Assembly (NCBI RefSeq): GCF_030345335.1
Contig: NZ_JAPVRC010000006.1
Coordinates: forward strand, 62,001-126,000
Direction: 5' to 3'
DNA: 64,000 nt
Origin: Halobacillus campisalis
GTDB taxonomy: Bacteria; Bacillota; Bacilli; Bacillales; Halobacillaceae
Part shown: positions 46,461-55,670 of the stretch, piece by piece
How positions within the stretch are numbered: position 1 is the stretch's first letter
Layout: the number at the start of each line of letters is the position of its first letter
The notes under the pieces: model-generated
Told to the model about the DNA's origin: nothing
The model's database searches: none
What the model saw: only the letters and a program-made list of their open reading frames with translations
Position numbers and translations under genes: made by a program

Positions 46461-46613
46461 ATGTCAAAAAAAGATAAGAAAGTCAGTCGACAGTTCAAGG
46501 AAAACAAAAATCATGGAGAGACTAGAAATGGCCGGCTAAGTCAATTCAAAAACCATAACAGTGAACCTGGAGCTCAGCCGAACGAATTTTTCAGCAAAAA
46601 AGAAGAAGAATAA
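46461..46613 (+). CDS. Small hydrophilic protein
   Basis: 50 aa, rich in Lys, Asn, Glu and Gln (MSKKDKKVSRQFKENKNHG; C-terminus FFSKKEEE). Ribosome site GAAAGGAAGTG. The charge and size recall minor small acid-soluble spore proteins, but I cannot match a named one. Confidence 0.5.
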   Translation: MSKKDKKVSRQFKENKNHGETRNGRLSQFKNHNSEPGAQPNEFFSKKEEE

Positions 46614-46732
46614 AATCAGCCTGTCCACCTGCATTTTCTCAAACAGCAGCCGATTATGAAATATGTGGTATATTTCTTAATTTCTCTACCTATACTGTCT
46701 AAATAAACATCTAAAGTAAAGGAGAGATATAA

Positions 46733-46927
46733 GTGGATAGGGAATGGCTGCATGAACAAGTAAAGAGTGTAAAAGGGCAAATTTGCTCGGGGACATTAAA
46801 ATTCAAATGTCGTGACGATTACTTCCTTCAACAATTAGATAAAGTGAGAGAATGTGAGGATGGATTAGTGGATACGAATACTGTGTCTCCGACTTTAATT
46901 ACATTAATTCAAGCATTAAATAAATGA
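46733..46927 (+). CDS. Small soluble protein of unknown function
   Basis: 64 aa, GTG start with AAAGGAGAG nine bases upstream. Two Cys (CSGTLKFKC), an amphipathic end LITLIQALN. A T-tailed hairpin follows (GAAGCATCC.../ GGGTGCTTTTTT). Unknown. Confidence 0.55.
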   Translation: MDREWLHEQVKSVKGQICSGTLKFKCRDDYFLQQLDKVRECEDGLVDTNTVSPTLITLIQALNK

Positions 46928-47178
46928 GAAGCATCCTAATCGGGTGCTTTTTTAGATTTATTTTCATGTAAAGGAAGGATTATGTATATTTTTGTCGAAA
47001 TTGTTCGATATAGGGTATAGATATAGGGATCATTATCATGGGCTGAGACATAAACTTATAAAAATACAGGCCTTGCAAAGGTATTGATGCAATTTAAAAC
47101 ATGTGGTTCGACTGAATATATATAAATATTAAAGTAAGTCGATGAGTGTATAGGTCCACTACCGGGGAGGTGGAAGTT

Positions 47179-47376
47179 TTGTTTGGGAATGTAGATTCAG
47201 GTTCTATGAATTATATTGTAGTCCACCTAATCTATTTAAGTACTTGTACGGTTGTAGCAGGAATGATTGTGGCAGCTGTATTGCGCGGACTTAAACTTCC
47301 AACTGCGGTTTCAGGCTTTATCGCTTCGTTACTATCACTGGTGGTAGCTTATTTATATTACCAGACCTTTTTTTAA
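47179..47376 (+). CDS. Small two-helix membrane protein
   Basis: 65 aa from TTG 47179, six bases after GGGGAGGTGG; the GTG at 47146 would put the site inside the gene. Two membrane helices (about 11-32 and 42-62) with RGLKLP between them. Unknown. Confidence 0.6.
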   Translation: MFGNVDSGSMNYIVVHLIYLSTCTVVAGMIVAAVLRGLKLPTAVSGFIASLLSLVVAYLYYQTFF

Positions 47377-47416
47377 CAAGAGCCTGACTATAGGAAATTG
47401 AGAACGAAAGGATAGA

Positions 47417-47677
47417 TTGACAATCGAACCGATTAAAGAACTTTATTTTGGCAAGAAAAAATTAAAAATACACGGCAGATACAGTGTAAGAATCGACAAT
47501 ACGATAGTCATTGAGCCAAGCGATGCGCCAGAGGAGCAGATCGATCAATTCATAGGTGAACGAAAAAAAGCTGATAAAGTAGCCGTTAAATCTTACTATG
47601 GCGTACCTCCGAGGGAATTACCAGGACCATATGTCATGAAAAGAAATCTTGGTTTATTAATCCTTGGAAAAGAATAG
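47417..47677 (+). CDS. Small soluble protein of unknown function
   Basis: 86 aa, TTG start with GAAAGGA upstream. Beta-rich N-terminus (KKLKIHGRYSVRID), a helix with Glu/Gln, and a KSYYGVPPRELPGPYV turn. Forty bases after the small membrane protein gene, so co-transcription is likely. No family recognised. Confidence 0.55.
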   Translation: MTIEPIKELYFGKKKLKIHGRYSVRIDNTIVIEPSDAPEEQIDQFIGERKKADKVAVKSYYGVPPRELPGPYVMKRNLGLLILGKE

Positions 47678-47806
47678 TTGCCCAATCATAGCGCGTAAAA
47701 TGCTTTTAAGAGCCCCTGATTGATAAGGGGTTTCCCAAGTCGAAATAGAAGGAATTCCTCCTTAATTTGGTGAATGAGTTAGATATACCAAAAAGGAGGA
47801 ATTTTT

Positions 47807-49003
47807 ATGAAGTTTAAAGGTTTAGCAACACTGTCATTAGCTTTCACAATGGCACTTTTACCTGATTCAGGTGAAGCTTCTGCAGAAAAGAAATTTGAGC
47901 CCCTTCCCAAAGTAGAAGTGAATAATAAGGCTGATCAAGGGGATTACGTTAAAGGGGAGGTAGTCGTTAAATTCAAAGAAGGAAAATCTGGTGAAAAGTC
48001 TGCATTAGATGGGTTAAAAGCTTCGGAAATTCCTGATGATGATGCCGTAGATTCTGAATTTAAAGTGTTGAAGGTGGGTAATGTTGAGGCTGTTGTCAAA
48101 GCGCTTAACAAAAACCCTAATGTCGAGTATGCAGAACCTAACTATGAATTTGATGCTGCATGGACTCCAAACGATACTTATTATAATAGTGTACAATATG
48201 GGCCGCAAACAACAAACACACCGGCGGCCTGGGACATAACAAGAGGCAGTACCAATCAACAAATTGCTATAATTGATTCAGGAGTGGATTATAACCATCC
48301 GGATTTAGATGATAAAACAATACGCGGGTATGACTTTATTGACAATGATTATGATCCTATGGATGAAAATGGACACGGTACTCATGTAGCTGGTACGGCT
48401 GCGGCTGAGACTAACAACAGCCAGGGAGTTGCCGGTATGGCTCCTGATACAGAAATTCTAGCAGTAAGGGCGCTTGATGCCAGCGGGAATGGATCATTAG
48501 CTGCTATTGCTGACGCCATTCGTTATTCAGCTGATCAAGGAGCGGAAGTCATTAACCTTTCGCTGGGCTGTGATTGTGATACTCAAACTCTTGAAAATGC
48601 AGTGAATTACGCTTGGAGCCAAGGCTCCCTTGTCGTAGCTGCTGCAGGAAACGATGGAGTTTCGACCACCTTTGAACCCGCTTCCTATAGTAACGTAATA
48701 GCTGTAGGGGCAGTCGACGAGAATGACAATAGAGCATCTTTTTCGAACTATGGCACATGGGTTGATGTTACTGCACCTGGCGTAGATATTGCCTCTACGG
48801 TACCGAACGGAGGATACGCTTACATGTCCGGAACATCCATGGCATCTCCTCATGTAGCTGGTCTAGCTGGACTATTAGCCAGTCAAGGAAAAAGTAATTC
48901 TGAAATTCGTTCTGCCATCGAAAATACAGCTGACCCGATTAGCGGTACAGGGTACTATTTTAATGATGGGCGAATCAACTCTTATGAAGCTCTAAGCTAT
49001 TAA
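47807..49003 (+). CDS. Secreted subtilisin-like serine protease
   Basis: 398 aa S8 protease. Signal peptide (about 1-28), inhibitor I9-type propeptide (about 45-105: GEVVVKFKEGKSG ... VEYAEPNYEF), and the mature domain with catalytic Asp157 (IDSGVDYNHPD), His190 (GHGTHVAG) and Ser344 (GTSMASPH). Mature domain is acidic, fitting a halophilic or halotolerant exoenzyme. Ribosome site AAAAAGGAGGAA. A 17-bp-stem terminator follows. Role: extracellular protein degradation that can feed the Opp system. Confidence 0.95.
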   Translation: MKFKGLATLSLAFTMALLPDSGEASAEKKFEPLPKVEVNNKADQGDYVKGEVVVKFKEGKSGEKSALDGLKASEIPDDDAVDSEFKVLKVGNVEAVVKALNKNPNVEYAEPNYEFDAAWTPNDTYYNSVQYGPQTTNTPAAWDITRGSTNQQIAIIDSGVDYNHPDLDDKTIRGYDFIDNDYDPMDENGHGTHVAGTAAAETNNSQGVAGMAPDTEILAVRALDASGNGSLAAIADAIRYSADQGAEVINLSLGCDCDTQTLENAVNYAWSQGSLVVAAAGNDGVSTTFEPASYSNVIAVGAVDENDNRASFSNYGTWVDVTAPGVDIASTVPNGGYAYMSGTSMASPHVAGLAGLLASQGKSNSEIRSAIENTADPISGTGYYFNDGRINSYEALSY

Positions 49004-49013
49004 TCTATATTTT

Positions 49014-49060
49014 AAAACTGACTTTAAAGGTGGGGGCCTTTAAAGTCAGTTTTTTTAGTG
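49014..49060 (+). terminator. Subtilisin terminator
   Basis: Perfect 17-bp stem (arms 49014-49030 and 49037-49053) followed by T7. Confidence 0.95.
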
Positions 49061-49511
49061 TGAAGAAAGTAGTTTGAAAATCACCATTTACTATATAGGG
49101 ATAATTTTATGAGGGAAATATTGATAGTAGACATCAAAAAGCTTCTGCGGTCTTTATTTCCAATGTGGTTAATTTGTGAGTATCAGAATTGAAGTCAAAA
49201 AATCTATTATAAATAAAGAGCATAAATAAGATGTGAAACATGATTAGGTAGTAAAATGATAAGGCATTACTATGGAAAACAATAACGAATAGAAGTGATG
49301 GAAGCCAATTATGCTTCCTTAAAATTATTGTATTAAAATTATCTCTTTCTTGCTCGCTTTATCAATTGTTTTCGAATTTTTTCGACTTTTATTAAAATTT
49401 TTCTGAAATAGTAGTTTATTTGTTTTGTGAGTGGGAACCTAACCCGTACGTGGGGAAAATTCCATGGATTGCTAAAAAAGTGAAAAAATCTTATCCTAGG
49501 AGTGTATTGTA
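49061..49511. other. Upstream region of ectD
   Basis: 450 AT-rich bases with no supported gene. A small hairpin GGAAGC / GCTTCC lies near 49301-49319. Salt-regulated promoter elements for ectD are expected here but I cannot assign -35/-10 with confidence. Confidence 0.4.
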
Positions 49512-50414
49512 ATGAAAGATCTTTATCCTTCAAGACAGAATAACAAACCTGAGATTTTTGAGCGAAAGGATCCAGTGATTCATACGGACCGTTCAAAGGA
49601 TGACCAAGCACCTATCTCAACCGAACAGCTTGACTTCTATGAAGAAAATGGATTTCTGCAAATTGAAAACTTTTTCTCTGATGAAGAGGTTTCAAATATG
49701 CAAAAAGGAATTTTTGAATTACAGGAGGACAGCCACGGCGTCCAATCGGATAAAGTCATCAGGGAGCCTGAGAGTGATGAAATCCGTTCCATATTCCACG
49801 TTCACGAAGATGACGACTATTTCAAAAACATAGCCAATGATCAAAGGCTGCTGGATATTGTCAATCATTTACTGGGAAGCGATGTGTATGTCCATCAATC
49901 CCGTATTAACTATAAACCAGGATTTACTGGAAAAGAATTCGATTGGCATTCTGATTTTGAAACATGGCATGTTGAAGATGGAATGCCAAGAATGAGAGCG
50001 GTCAGCTTGTCCATTGCTTTGTCCGATAACTACACGTTTAACGGGCCTCTGATGCTCATACCTGGGTCCCAAAATTATTATGTCAGTTGTATAGGTGAAA
50101 CGCCTGACGATAATTATAAAGAGTCTCTACAAAAGCAAAAGCTGGGTGTTCCTGATCACGATAGCTTGAGATGGCTGGCTGAAAAAGGCGGAGGCATTTC
50201 AGTGCCAACAGGAAAAGCTGGGTCTATCACACTATTTGAAAGTAATACCATGCACGGTTCCAACGGTAATATAACTCCATACAGCCGTAATAATCTATTT
50301 ATGGTTTATAATAGTGTCGAGAACCAGCTCGTGAAACCGTATTCTGGAGGCAAGGAACGACCAGAGTTTATTGCCGTACGTGATGGAGTGCGAGACTTAA
50401 GCTACAACAAATAA
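49512..50414 (+). CDS. ectD: Ectoine hydroxylase EctD
   Basis: 300 aa Fe(II)/2-oxoglutarate dioxygenase that converts ectoine to 5-hydroxyectoine, a compatible solute. The signature [20 protein letters not shown] region contains the metal ligands His146 and Asp148; the third ligand is His248 in NTMHGSNG. Length and residue numbering agree with characterised EctD. Start after AGGAGTG. It is alone, with no ectABC next to it, so ectoine synthesis must be encoded elsewhere or ectoine imported. Confidence 0.96.
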   Translation: MKDLYPSRQNNKPEIFERKDPVIHTDRSKDDQAPISTEQLDFYEENGFLQIENFFSDEEVSNMQKGIFELQEDSHGVQSDKVIREPESDEIRSIFHVHEDDDYFKNIANDQRLLDIVNHLLGSDVYVHQSRINYKPGFTGKEFDWHSDFETWHVEDGMPRMRAVSLSIALSDNYTFNGPLMLIPGSQNYYVSCIGETPDDNYKESLQKQKLGVPDHDSLRWLAEKGGGISVPTGKAGSITLFESNTMHGSNGNITPYSRNNLFMVYNSVENQLVKPYSGGKERPEFIAVRDGVRDLSYNK

Positions 50415-50442
50415 ATATCCTATGGAATTTCCCCAAAATGAA

Positions 50443-50477
50443 AAAAGCTCGAGGCATAATTACTGCCTCGAGCTTTT
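50443..50477. terminator. Bidirectional terminator ectD / SDR
   Basis: Perfect 14-bp stem AAAAGCTCGAGGCA / TGCCTCGAGCTTTT between convergent genes. Confidence 0.93.
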
Positions 50478-50505
50478 GTGCTTTAATTATTCCAATGAAA
50501 TGGAT

Positions 50506-51228
50506 TTAAAAAGGGTTCGTCGCCCATTGAAGAGAAGTTTTAATGAAGATGCGCTGGTTCAGTTTAAGCTGTGATACCATATATTCCGCTAAGTCTTCAG
50601 GCTGCATGAATTTATCCTTGTCCTGCTCTTCAAGTTTTTCGCCGAAAGCTAATTCAGTGGCTACAAGGCTTGGATTCAGGGTGAAAACTCGGATATTATT
50701 TTTGCGGACTTCCTGCATAAGTGCTTCAGTCATGCCCTGGATGGCAAATTTCGATCCGCTGTAAGCTGTGGAACCAGCCGTACCTTTTAAACCATTACTT
50801 GATGAAATATTAATTATATTTCCTTGATCCTTTGCAATCATCTGAGGGAGAACGGCACGTGTAACATGATATGTGCCAAATACATTGACTTCAAAAGTTT
50901 TTTTCCAGTCCTTAGGATCTATTTCCAAAAAAGACCCCTTTGCGCTGATTGCTGCATTGTTAATTAAAATGTCAGCTGTTCCGAGTTCGTTTTTCAAATG
51001 TGCGACAGCCTGGTCGACAGCCTCCATATCAGAAATATCTGCGACAGCATAACTGGCCTTCACTCCTAATTCCTCAGCCTCTGAAACCACTTCTTTTAAT
51101 CTGCTTTCTGTGCGGGCGATCAAACCGACATGAACGCCTTCACGGGCAAATTCAAGAGCGGCGGCACGTCCAATGCCTCGTCCTGCCCCTGTAATATAAG
51201 CGATTTTTCCTTTGATATCTTGTCCCAT
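50506..51228 (-). CDS. SDR-family oxidoreductase (FabG-like)
   Basis: About 240 aa. ITGAGRGIGRAAALEF nucleotide loop, NNAAISAKG, catalytic Ser in INISSSNGL and Tyr-Lys in YSGSKFA. Typical of 3-oxoacyl reductase-like SDRs; substrate unknown. ATG 51228 or 51237; AAAGG lies close before the first. Single gene, divergent from the MFS exporter. Confidence 0.9.
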   Translation of the reverse strand: MGQDIKGKIAYITGAGRGIGRAAALEFAREGVHVGLIARTESRLKEVVSEAEELGVKASYAVADISDMEAVDQAVAHLKNELGTADILINNAAISAKGSFLEIDPKDWKKTFEVNVFGTYHVTRAVLPQMIAKDQGNIINISSSNGLKGTAGSTAYSGSKFAIQGMTEALMQEVRKNNIRVFTLNPSLVATELAFGEKLEEQDKDKFMQPEDLAEYMVSQLKLNQRIFIKTSLQWATNPF

Positions 51229-51415
51229 ATAACCCATCCTTTCTGATTTACTGCTAGTGTAAGTGTAATGTTTATAAAATCTATTATCAAAAATATGGAT
51301 TACACTATATTAATGATTAGGTGCCTAAACAAAATTCTTTCGGTCAATGAATGGATGTGTTAATATATTTCGATGTACGAAATATTAGCCAGATGGACGG
51401 GAAAGAAGGAAAAAC

Positions 51416-52837
51416 ATGGTTGAAAGAAGTGAAACAACAAGTTCAGAAGATAAAATAAATCGGGGACCTTTGATGCTGGTTCTCATCTCTGGAGCGTTTG
51501 CCGCGATTTTGAACCAGACCTTATTGGCCACAGCATTGCCGCATATTATGAGAGATCTTGATTTGAATGCAAGCACGGCTCAATGGCTTACTTCGATATT
51601 TATGCTGGTGAATGGGATCATGATTCCGATCACAGCTTTTTTGATTGAGCGATTTACAACGAGGGCGTTATTTCTGACGGCAATGGGATTGTTTGCTGTT
51701 GGTACTGCAGTCTGTGCAGTAGCTCCCAACTTTCCTATCCTGATGGTCGGACGGATTGTCCAGGCCTCAGGTGCAGGAATTATTATGCCTTTAATGCAAA
51801 CTATTTTAATGATGGTCTACCCTATAGAAAAGCGAGGATCAGCCATGGGAATGTTTGGGCTGGTAATATCTTTCGCTCCTGCTATCGGCCCGACGCTGTC
51901 AGGCTGGATGGTTGAGCAATTCCCATGGAGGAGTCTATTTTATGTGATTTTACCAGTAGTAATCATTGATTTTATTATTGCATACTTCATTTTGAAAAAT
52001 GTAACAAATCAAACCTATCCAAAAGTGGATGTATTATCTATCATTCTTTCATCACTAGGGTTCGGAGGGTTACTGTATGGCTTCAGTACGGCTGGAAACA
52101 CGGGCTGGGGCGACCAGCAGGTACTTATATCCATGGCTGTAGGTGCTGTTGCTCTTACAACATTCATATTAAGACAATTCAAATTGAAACAGCCCATTCT
52201 TGAGTTTAGAGTCTTTAAAATTAAAGTGTTCACTCTAACAACGGTACTAGGAATGGTCGTTTTTATTGCACTGATCGGTGGAGCGACTGTACTGCCGCTG
52301 TTCATGCAGAATATGCTTGGTTTCACTGCACTTGAGTCAGGTTTGATGCTTCTGCCGGGAGCCCTCCTGATGGGTTTTATGAATCCTATTACAGGCCGGC
52401 TTTTTGATAAGTTCGGGGCGAGGTGGCTTGCCATTATCGGCCTATTGATCGTGACCACTACCACCTTTATGTTTACAAACTTGGATTCACAAACGACGTT
52501 TACGTATTTAGCTGTTGTAAATGCAGCGAGGATGTTTGGGGTGGCTATGGTTATGATGCCGGTGACGACAGCTGGATTAAATCAACTGCCTACTCACCTG
52601 ATCCCGCATGGAACCGCGATGAATAATACGATGAGACAGGTTTCCGGTGCTGTCGGCACAGCACTTCTTGTCACTGTAATGACCAATGGGGCAATTCCTG
52701 ACGAAGGAGTCAATGGTTTGATTCACGGAGTCAACGTTTCATTCATGGTGGCGGGTATAGCCGCCCTAGTCGGTTTAATCTTATCTTTTTTTATAAAAAG
52801 TTCTAAGGCCGAACAAAATATCCAAGCAAGTTCTTAA
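51416..52837 (+). CDS. MFS multidrug exporter, DHA2 family (LmrB/EmrB-like)
   Basis: 473 aa, about 14 membrane helices. DHA2 motifs: LNQTLLATALPHIMRDL near helix 1, MVGRIVQASGAGIIMPL, and motif C-like GLVISFAPAIGPTLSGW. Proton-driven drug or metabolite export; substrates cannot be predicted. Upstream there is no TetR regulator, only the divergent SDR. Confidence 0.92.
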   Translation: MVERSETTSSEDKINRGPLMLVLISGAFAAILNQTLLATALPHIMRDLDLNASTAQWLTSIFMLVNGIMIPITAFLIERFTTRALFLTAMGLFAVGTAVCAVAPNFPILMVGRIVQASGAGIIMPLMQTILMMVYPIEKRGSAMGMFGLVISFAPAIGPTLSGWMVEQFPWRSLFYVILPVVIIDFIIAYFILKNVTNQTYPKVDVLSIILSSLGFGGLLYGFSTAGNTGWGDQQVLISMAVGAVALTTFILRQFKLKQPILEFRVFKIKVFTLTTVLGMVVFIALIGGATVLPLFMQNMLGFTALESGLMLLPGALLMGFMNPITGRLFDKFGARWLAIIGLLIVTTTTFMFTNLDSQTTFTYLAVVNAARMFGVAMVMMPVTTAGLNQLPTHLIPHGTAMNNTMRQVSGAVGTALLVTVMTNGAIPDEGVNGLIHGVNVSFMVAGIAALVGLILSFFIKSSKAEQNIQASS

Positions 52838-52874
52838 AGAATATATCGAGATTATTTAATGAAAGCTCCAAAGC

Positions 52875-52922
52875 AAAAAAGTAGAAGTTCACCTGCTAAA
52901 TATAGGTGTCTTCTACTTTTTT
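52875..52922 (+). terminator. Terminator after MFS gene
   Basis: Perfect outer stem AAAAAAGTAGAAG / CTTCTACTTTTTT (52875-52887, 52910-52922) with an inner ACCT/AGGT pairing. Confidence 0.93.
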
Positions 52923-52942
52923 ATTGGCTATGTTAAAGGTGG

Positions 52943-53131
52943 TTGGTGATATTCATAAGTGAGTTATTAAAGTGGCCTAACAGACTTATTCTTTTTAATG
53001 TTAATAATAGAAATATGGTATATGAAGTAAAGGGTTATGATAAACTCGAATTATCCAAAATTTTGAATGTATTTCTTCATACAGAATGGAAATTTGAAGA
53101 AGCTGAACGATTATATAATGTAAAGTTTTGA
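52943..53131 (+). CDS. Uncertain small protein
   Basis: 62 codons from TTG 52943 or GTG 52946, just after AAAGGTGG, so the spacing is short. Charged, with ELLKWPNRLILFNV and EWKFEEAERLYNVKF. Possibly real; no family recognised. Confidence 0.4.
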   Translation: MVIFISELLKWPNRLILFNVNNRNMVYEVKGYDKLELSKILNVFLHTEWKFEEAERLYNVKF

Positions 53132-53325
53132 ATAAACCGAAACTGACGGGTACCCTTTACCGTTGAAAAGTTTAACACTGATTATTTGATAGTTTATGCT
53201 TAACTCCAGCTTTAAGAAAAACGTCAAATCAATTCAAGCAGCGACTACGTTCATCATATAGTTAAACTTAAGTAACTCTTCTATAAATAACTCCCAAAAA
53301 TATTTCGACATGAAGGAGGTTCAGG

Positions 53326-53973
53326 TTGAAAATAAAAAATGAATTGCCGAAGAATAACATTAATAAACACAATGAACTCTTAGAACAGGGCTGGATTCCT
53401 TTAAAAGAGCCATCTTCAGTTTTTTTGGCCACTGTATTTTCGATACCTCTTATGATAATTAATATGATGATAACCTTGGGAGCTTTATATCTAGCTTCTG
53501 GGCTTTCTTTCAATGAATTCGGTATCCACGGTCATTCATTCACAATCACTATAAATTTATTATCGCTTTTATACTTTTTATTCTTAATTTTTATTTTGGT
53601 AGTAGTTCATGAAGGAATCCATCTATTATGCGTTCCGAAATTTCTCAAATCTAAAAAAACCTATGCAGGACTTACATTCTTCGGTGGGTACGTTTATACG
53701 GAGGAAGAGCTGACTAAAAAAAGGTTTCTATTGATTACGCTCGCTCCATTTGTCATTCTTTCTATACTGACCCCTTTCATGCTCGGATTCTTAGGGGTTA
53801 TGAACTCGACTTTAAAGATCTTAGCAATTATTAACGCTGCTGCATCCTCGGTAGATGTGCTTGGAGCAATCATCATAACTTTTCAAGTGCCAAAGCGGGC
53901 AACTATGGTAAACAATGGAATTAAATCCTATTGGAAAAGTGAAAAAACAGTCAAATGGGACATGAAAAAATGA
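53326..53973 (+). CDS. DUF3267 membrane zincin-like protein
   Basis: 215 aa, TTG start with AAGGAGG. Four membrane helices; the second ends in VVVHEGIHLLCVPKF, where HEGIH is a HExxH metal site as in DUF3267 putative metallopeptidases. A following GLTFFGGYVYTEEELTKK loop and NAAASSVDVLG near helix 4 fit the family. Third protein in the window with an intramembrane HExxH-type arrangement. Confidence 0.82.
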   Translation: MKIKNELPKNNINKHNELLEQGWIPLKEPSSVFLATVFSIPLMIINMMITLGALYLASGLSFNEFGIHGHSFTITINLLSLLYFLFLIFILVVVHEGIHLLCVPKFLKSKKTYAGLTFFGGYVYTEEELTKKRFLLITLAPFVILSILTPFMLGFLGVMNSTLKILAIINAAASSVDVLGAIIITFQVPKRATMVNNGIKSYWKSEKTVKWDMKK

Positions 53974-53993
53974 AATGGGAGGGGTTATTAAAG

Positions 53994-54500
53994 ATGGTCA
54001 AAATACAAAAAGCTTCGATACAACATATAGAAGGGATTGCCAAGGTTTGCTCAGAAGGCAACTGGGCGACGTATCGTAACCTTTGCTCAGATGAATACAT
54101 AGCACGTGTCATTAAAGAGTTTTATAATTATGATCGTATTTATCAAGAAGTCACTACTTCCAATAAAGGATGGGGAGGCTATTATGTAGCTTTAGAAGGA
54201 AATAATGTTTTAGGAGCTTGTGGGGGCGGTATGAAAAATGAAAAAGAAGCTGAAGTCTATGTTCTTTATCTGGATCCAGACAAAAAGAATCAAGGGATAG
54301 GATCGTTGCTGCTGGAGGCGGTAACAAAGCAACAGACAGAATTTGGAGCGGAAGAACAATGGGTATCGGTACAAAAAGGAAATGATATGGGAACCCCTTT
54401 CTACGAAGCCAGGGGCTTTACGTTTATGTTTGAAGACAGAAGCTATGCTAATCAAGAAGAGGAACAGTATATTTCTTGCAGGTATCACCGATATATTTAA
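53994..54500 (+). CDS. GNAT-family acetyltransferase
   Basis: 168 aa from ATG 53994 (GGGAGGGG upstream). Acetyl-CoA loop LYLDPDKKNQGIGSLLLEAV and end motif FYEARGFTFM. Twenty bases after the DUF3267 gene, so probably co-transcribed. Substrate unknown. Confidence 0.88.
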   Translation: MVKIQKASIQHIEGIAKVCSEGNWATYRNLCSDEYIARVIKEFYNYDRIYQEVTTSNKGWGGYYVALEGNNVLGACGGGMKNEKEAEVYVLYLDPDKKNQGIGSLLLEAVTKQQTEFGAEEQWVSVQKGNDMGTPFYEARGFTFMFEDRSYANQEEEQYISCRYHRYI

Positions 54501-54543
54501 CGTAGATGGCAATAGTTAAATATGACGAGGAGGAAACAGGAGT

Positions 54544-54789
54544 ATGTATTTGGTTATAGTATTCTTTGCGATGATTTTATTCACAGGGGGACTTTCACTT
54601 GCAGCATTTGTACATCCGTTATATGGACTTTTAACAATCATCGGCGGTCTAATGCTCGGGTTTGCTCATGTTCCCTGGAAAGAAGTGAAAAAGGAAAAGA
54701 AGACGAAATTGTTATATATTGGATCGATGGTTTACCTGCTCATTGCAATGGGCGCCGCATTTATATTAATGACCTATTTTATCCAATAA
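54544..54789 (+). CDS. Small three-helix membrane protein
   Basis: 81 aa, ATG after GACGAGGAGG. Hydrophobic helices about 2-22, 26-45 and 58-80, with PWKEVKKEKKTK between the last two. Follows the GNAT gene by 43 bases. Unknown. Confidence 0.65.
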   Translation: MYLVIVFFAMILFTGGLSLAAFVHPLYGLLTIIGGLMLGFAHVPWKEVKKEKKTKLLYIGSMVYLLIAMGAAFILMTYFIQ

Positions 54790-54909
54790 AAACTCCTGGA
54801 GAACCATTGAGGAAGCAGATATAAGGCCATTACTGAATCAGTAAGCTTATACTTTTACACTCCTTTATGAAAAAGTTAAAATCATATGTAATAAAGGGAA
54901 GGTGGTAAA

Positions 54910-55071
54910 ATGGGAAGCTTTTTCAAACGATTATTTGGCCAGCGATCGTGTTATATATGTAAAAAGAAAGCAAAGAACCCAAGTTATTATTTGGACGACG
55001 AAGGGAATAAAGTACCCGTCTGTTTTAGATGTTTGTCTTATGCAGAGCGGCGAGCATTAAGAAAAGCATAA
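54910..55071 (+). CDS. Small zinc-ribbon-like protein
   Basis: 53 aa, ATG 54910 after GGGAAGGTGG. Two CxxC pairs (CYICKKK, residues 14-17, and VCFRCLS, residues 38-41) form a probable zinc ribbon, with basic flanks (FFKRLFGQR; RRALRKA). Nucleic-acid binding is possible. Confidence 0.7.
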   Translation: MGSFFKRLFGQRSCYICKKKAKNPSYYLDDEGNKVPVCFRCLSYAERRALRKA

Positions 55072-55200
55072 TTTTAACTCAATACCCCTTTTCAATTAAC
55101 TGAGTTAGCGTTACAATGGAGAATAGGAAAAAGGGATAGTACTTTTTCCCCTATAAATGTGCTAGTTGAATTGAAATGTAACAAATGAATAATCTTGGTA

Positions 55201-55269
55201 AAAATGTACTGGACAAATAGAGCTAGACATAAGCCAAAAAAGGACCTTTACCTTTTTTGGCTTTTTTTA
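55201..55269 (+). repeat. Dispersed leader repeat, copy 1 (hairpin-terminated)
   Basis: A conserved block of about 34 bases (AAATGTACT ... GAGCTAGACATAAGCC) followed by a hairpin (AGCCAAAAAAGG / CCTTTTTTGGCT) and T7. A second copy is at 56374-56438. The block sits 28 bases before the next gene. Possibly a cis-acting leader or attenuator. Confidence 0.7.
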
Positions 55270-55296
55270 TTGGAAAATTTAGGAGGATCACGGGAA

Positions 55297-55572
55297 ATGA
55301 AAGGATTAGATAGAAAGAGGTATGAAAAGTCACTTCACTTGCTTACAGGATTTCATCTAGCGAAAAAGAGTATGGAAGCTTATCACCATGCGAAAGAAAC
55401 AGTGGGTTCCGGTTCACCAATTGCTGATGAGATCACAAGTGCATGTGCAGCAATTTGTCGAGACTGTGTGGAAAATATTAAGCAACTGAACGATGAAGAG
55501 TTACAGGAAGTTATGAAAATCTGTCTGGCAAATGCCATGATGTGTGATGAACTGTATTCTAATGTGAAATAA
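55297..55572 (+). CDS. Small Cys-patterned helical protein
   Basis: 91 aa from ATG 55297 (TTTAGGAGG upstream). All-helical look; CAAICRDC and KICLANAMMC place five cysteines on helix faces, a pattern recalling small four-helix metal-binding proteins (DUF326-like), but this is only a resemblance. The frame extension to 55195 runs through the leader repeat and is rejected. Confidence 0.6.
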   Translation: MKGLDRKRYEKSLHLLTGFHLAKKSMEAYHHAKETVGSGSPIADEITSACAAICRDCVENIKQLNDEELQEVMKICLANAMMCDELYSNVK

Positions 55573-55670
55573 AAATGATTGGCAGCCTTGTTTAATTTCT
55601 ATAGATGAGTGGAACTTTATTGATAACTAAAGCGATTGGTTTTAATTTCAATATAAAAAGGATGAGATCT

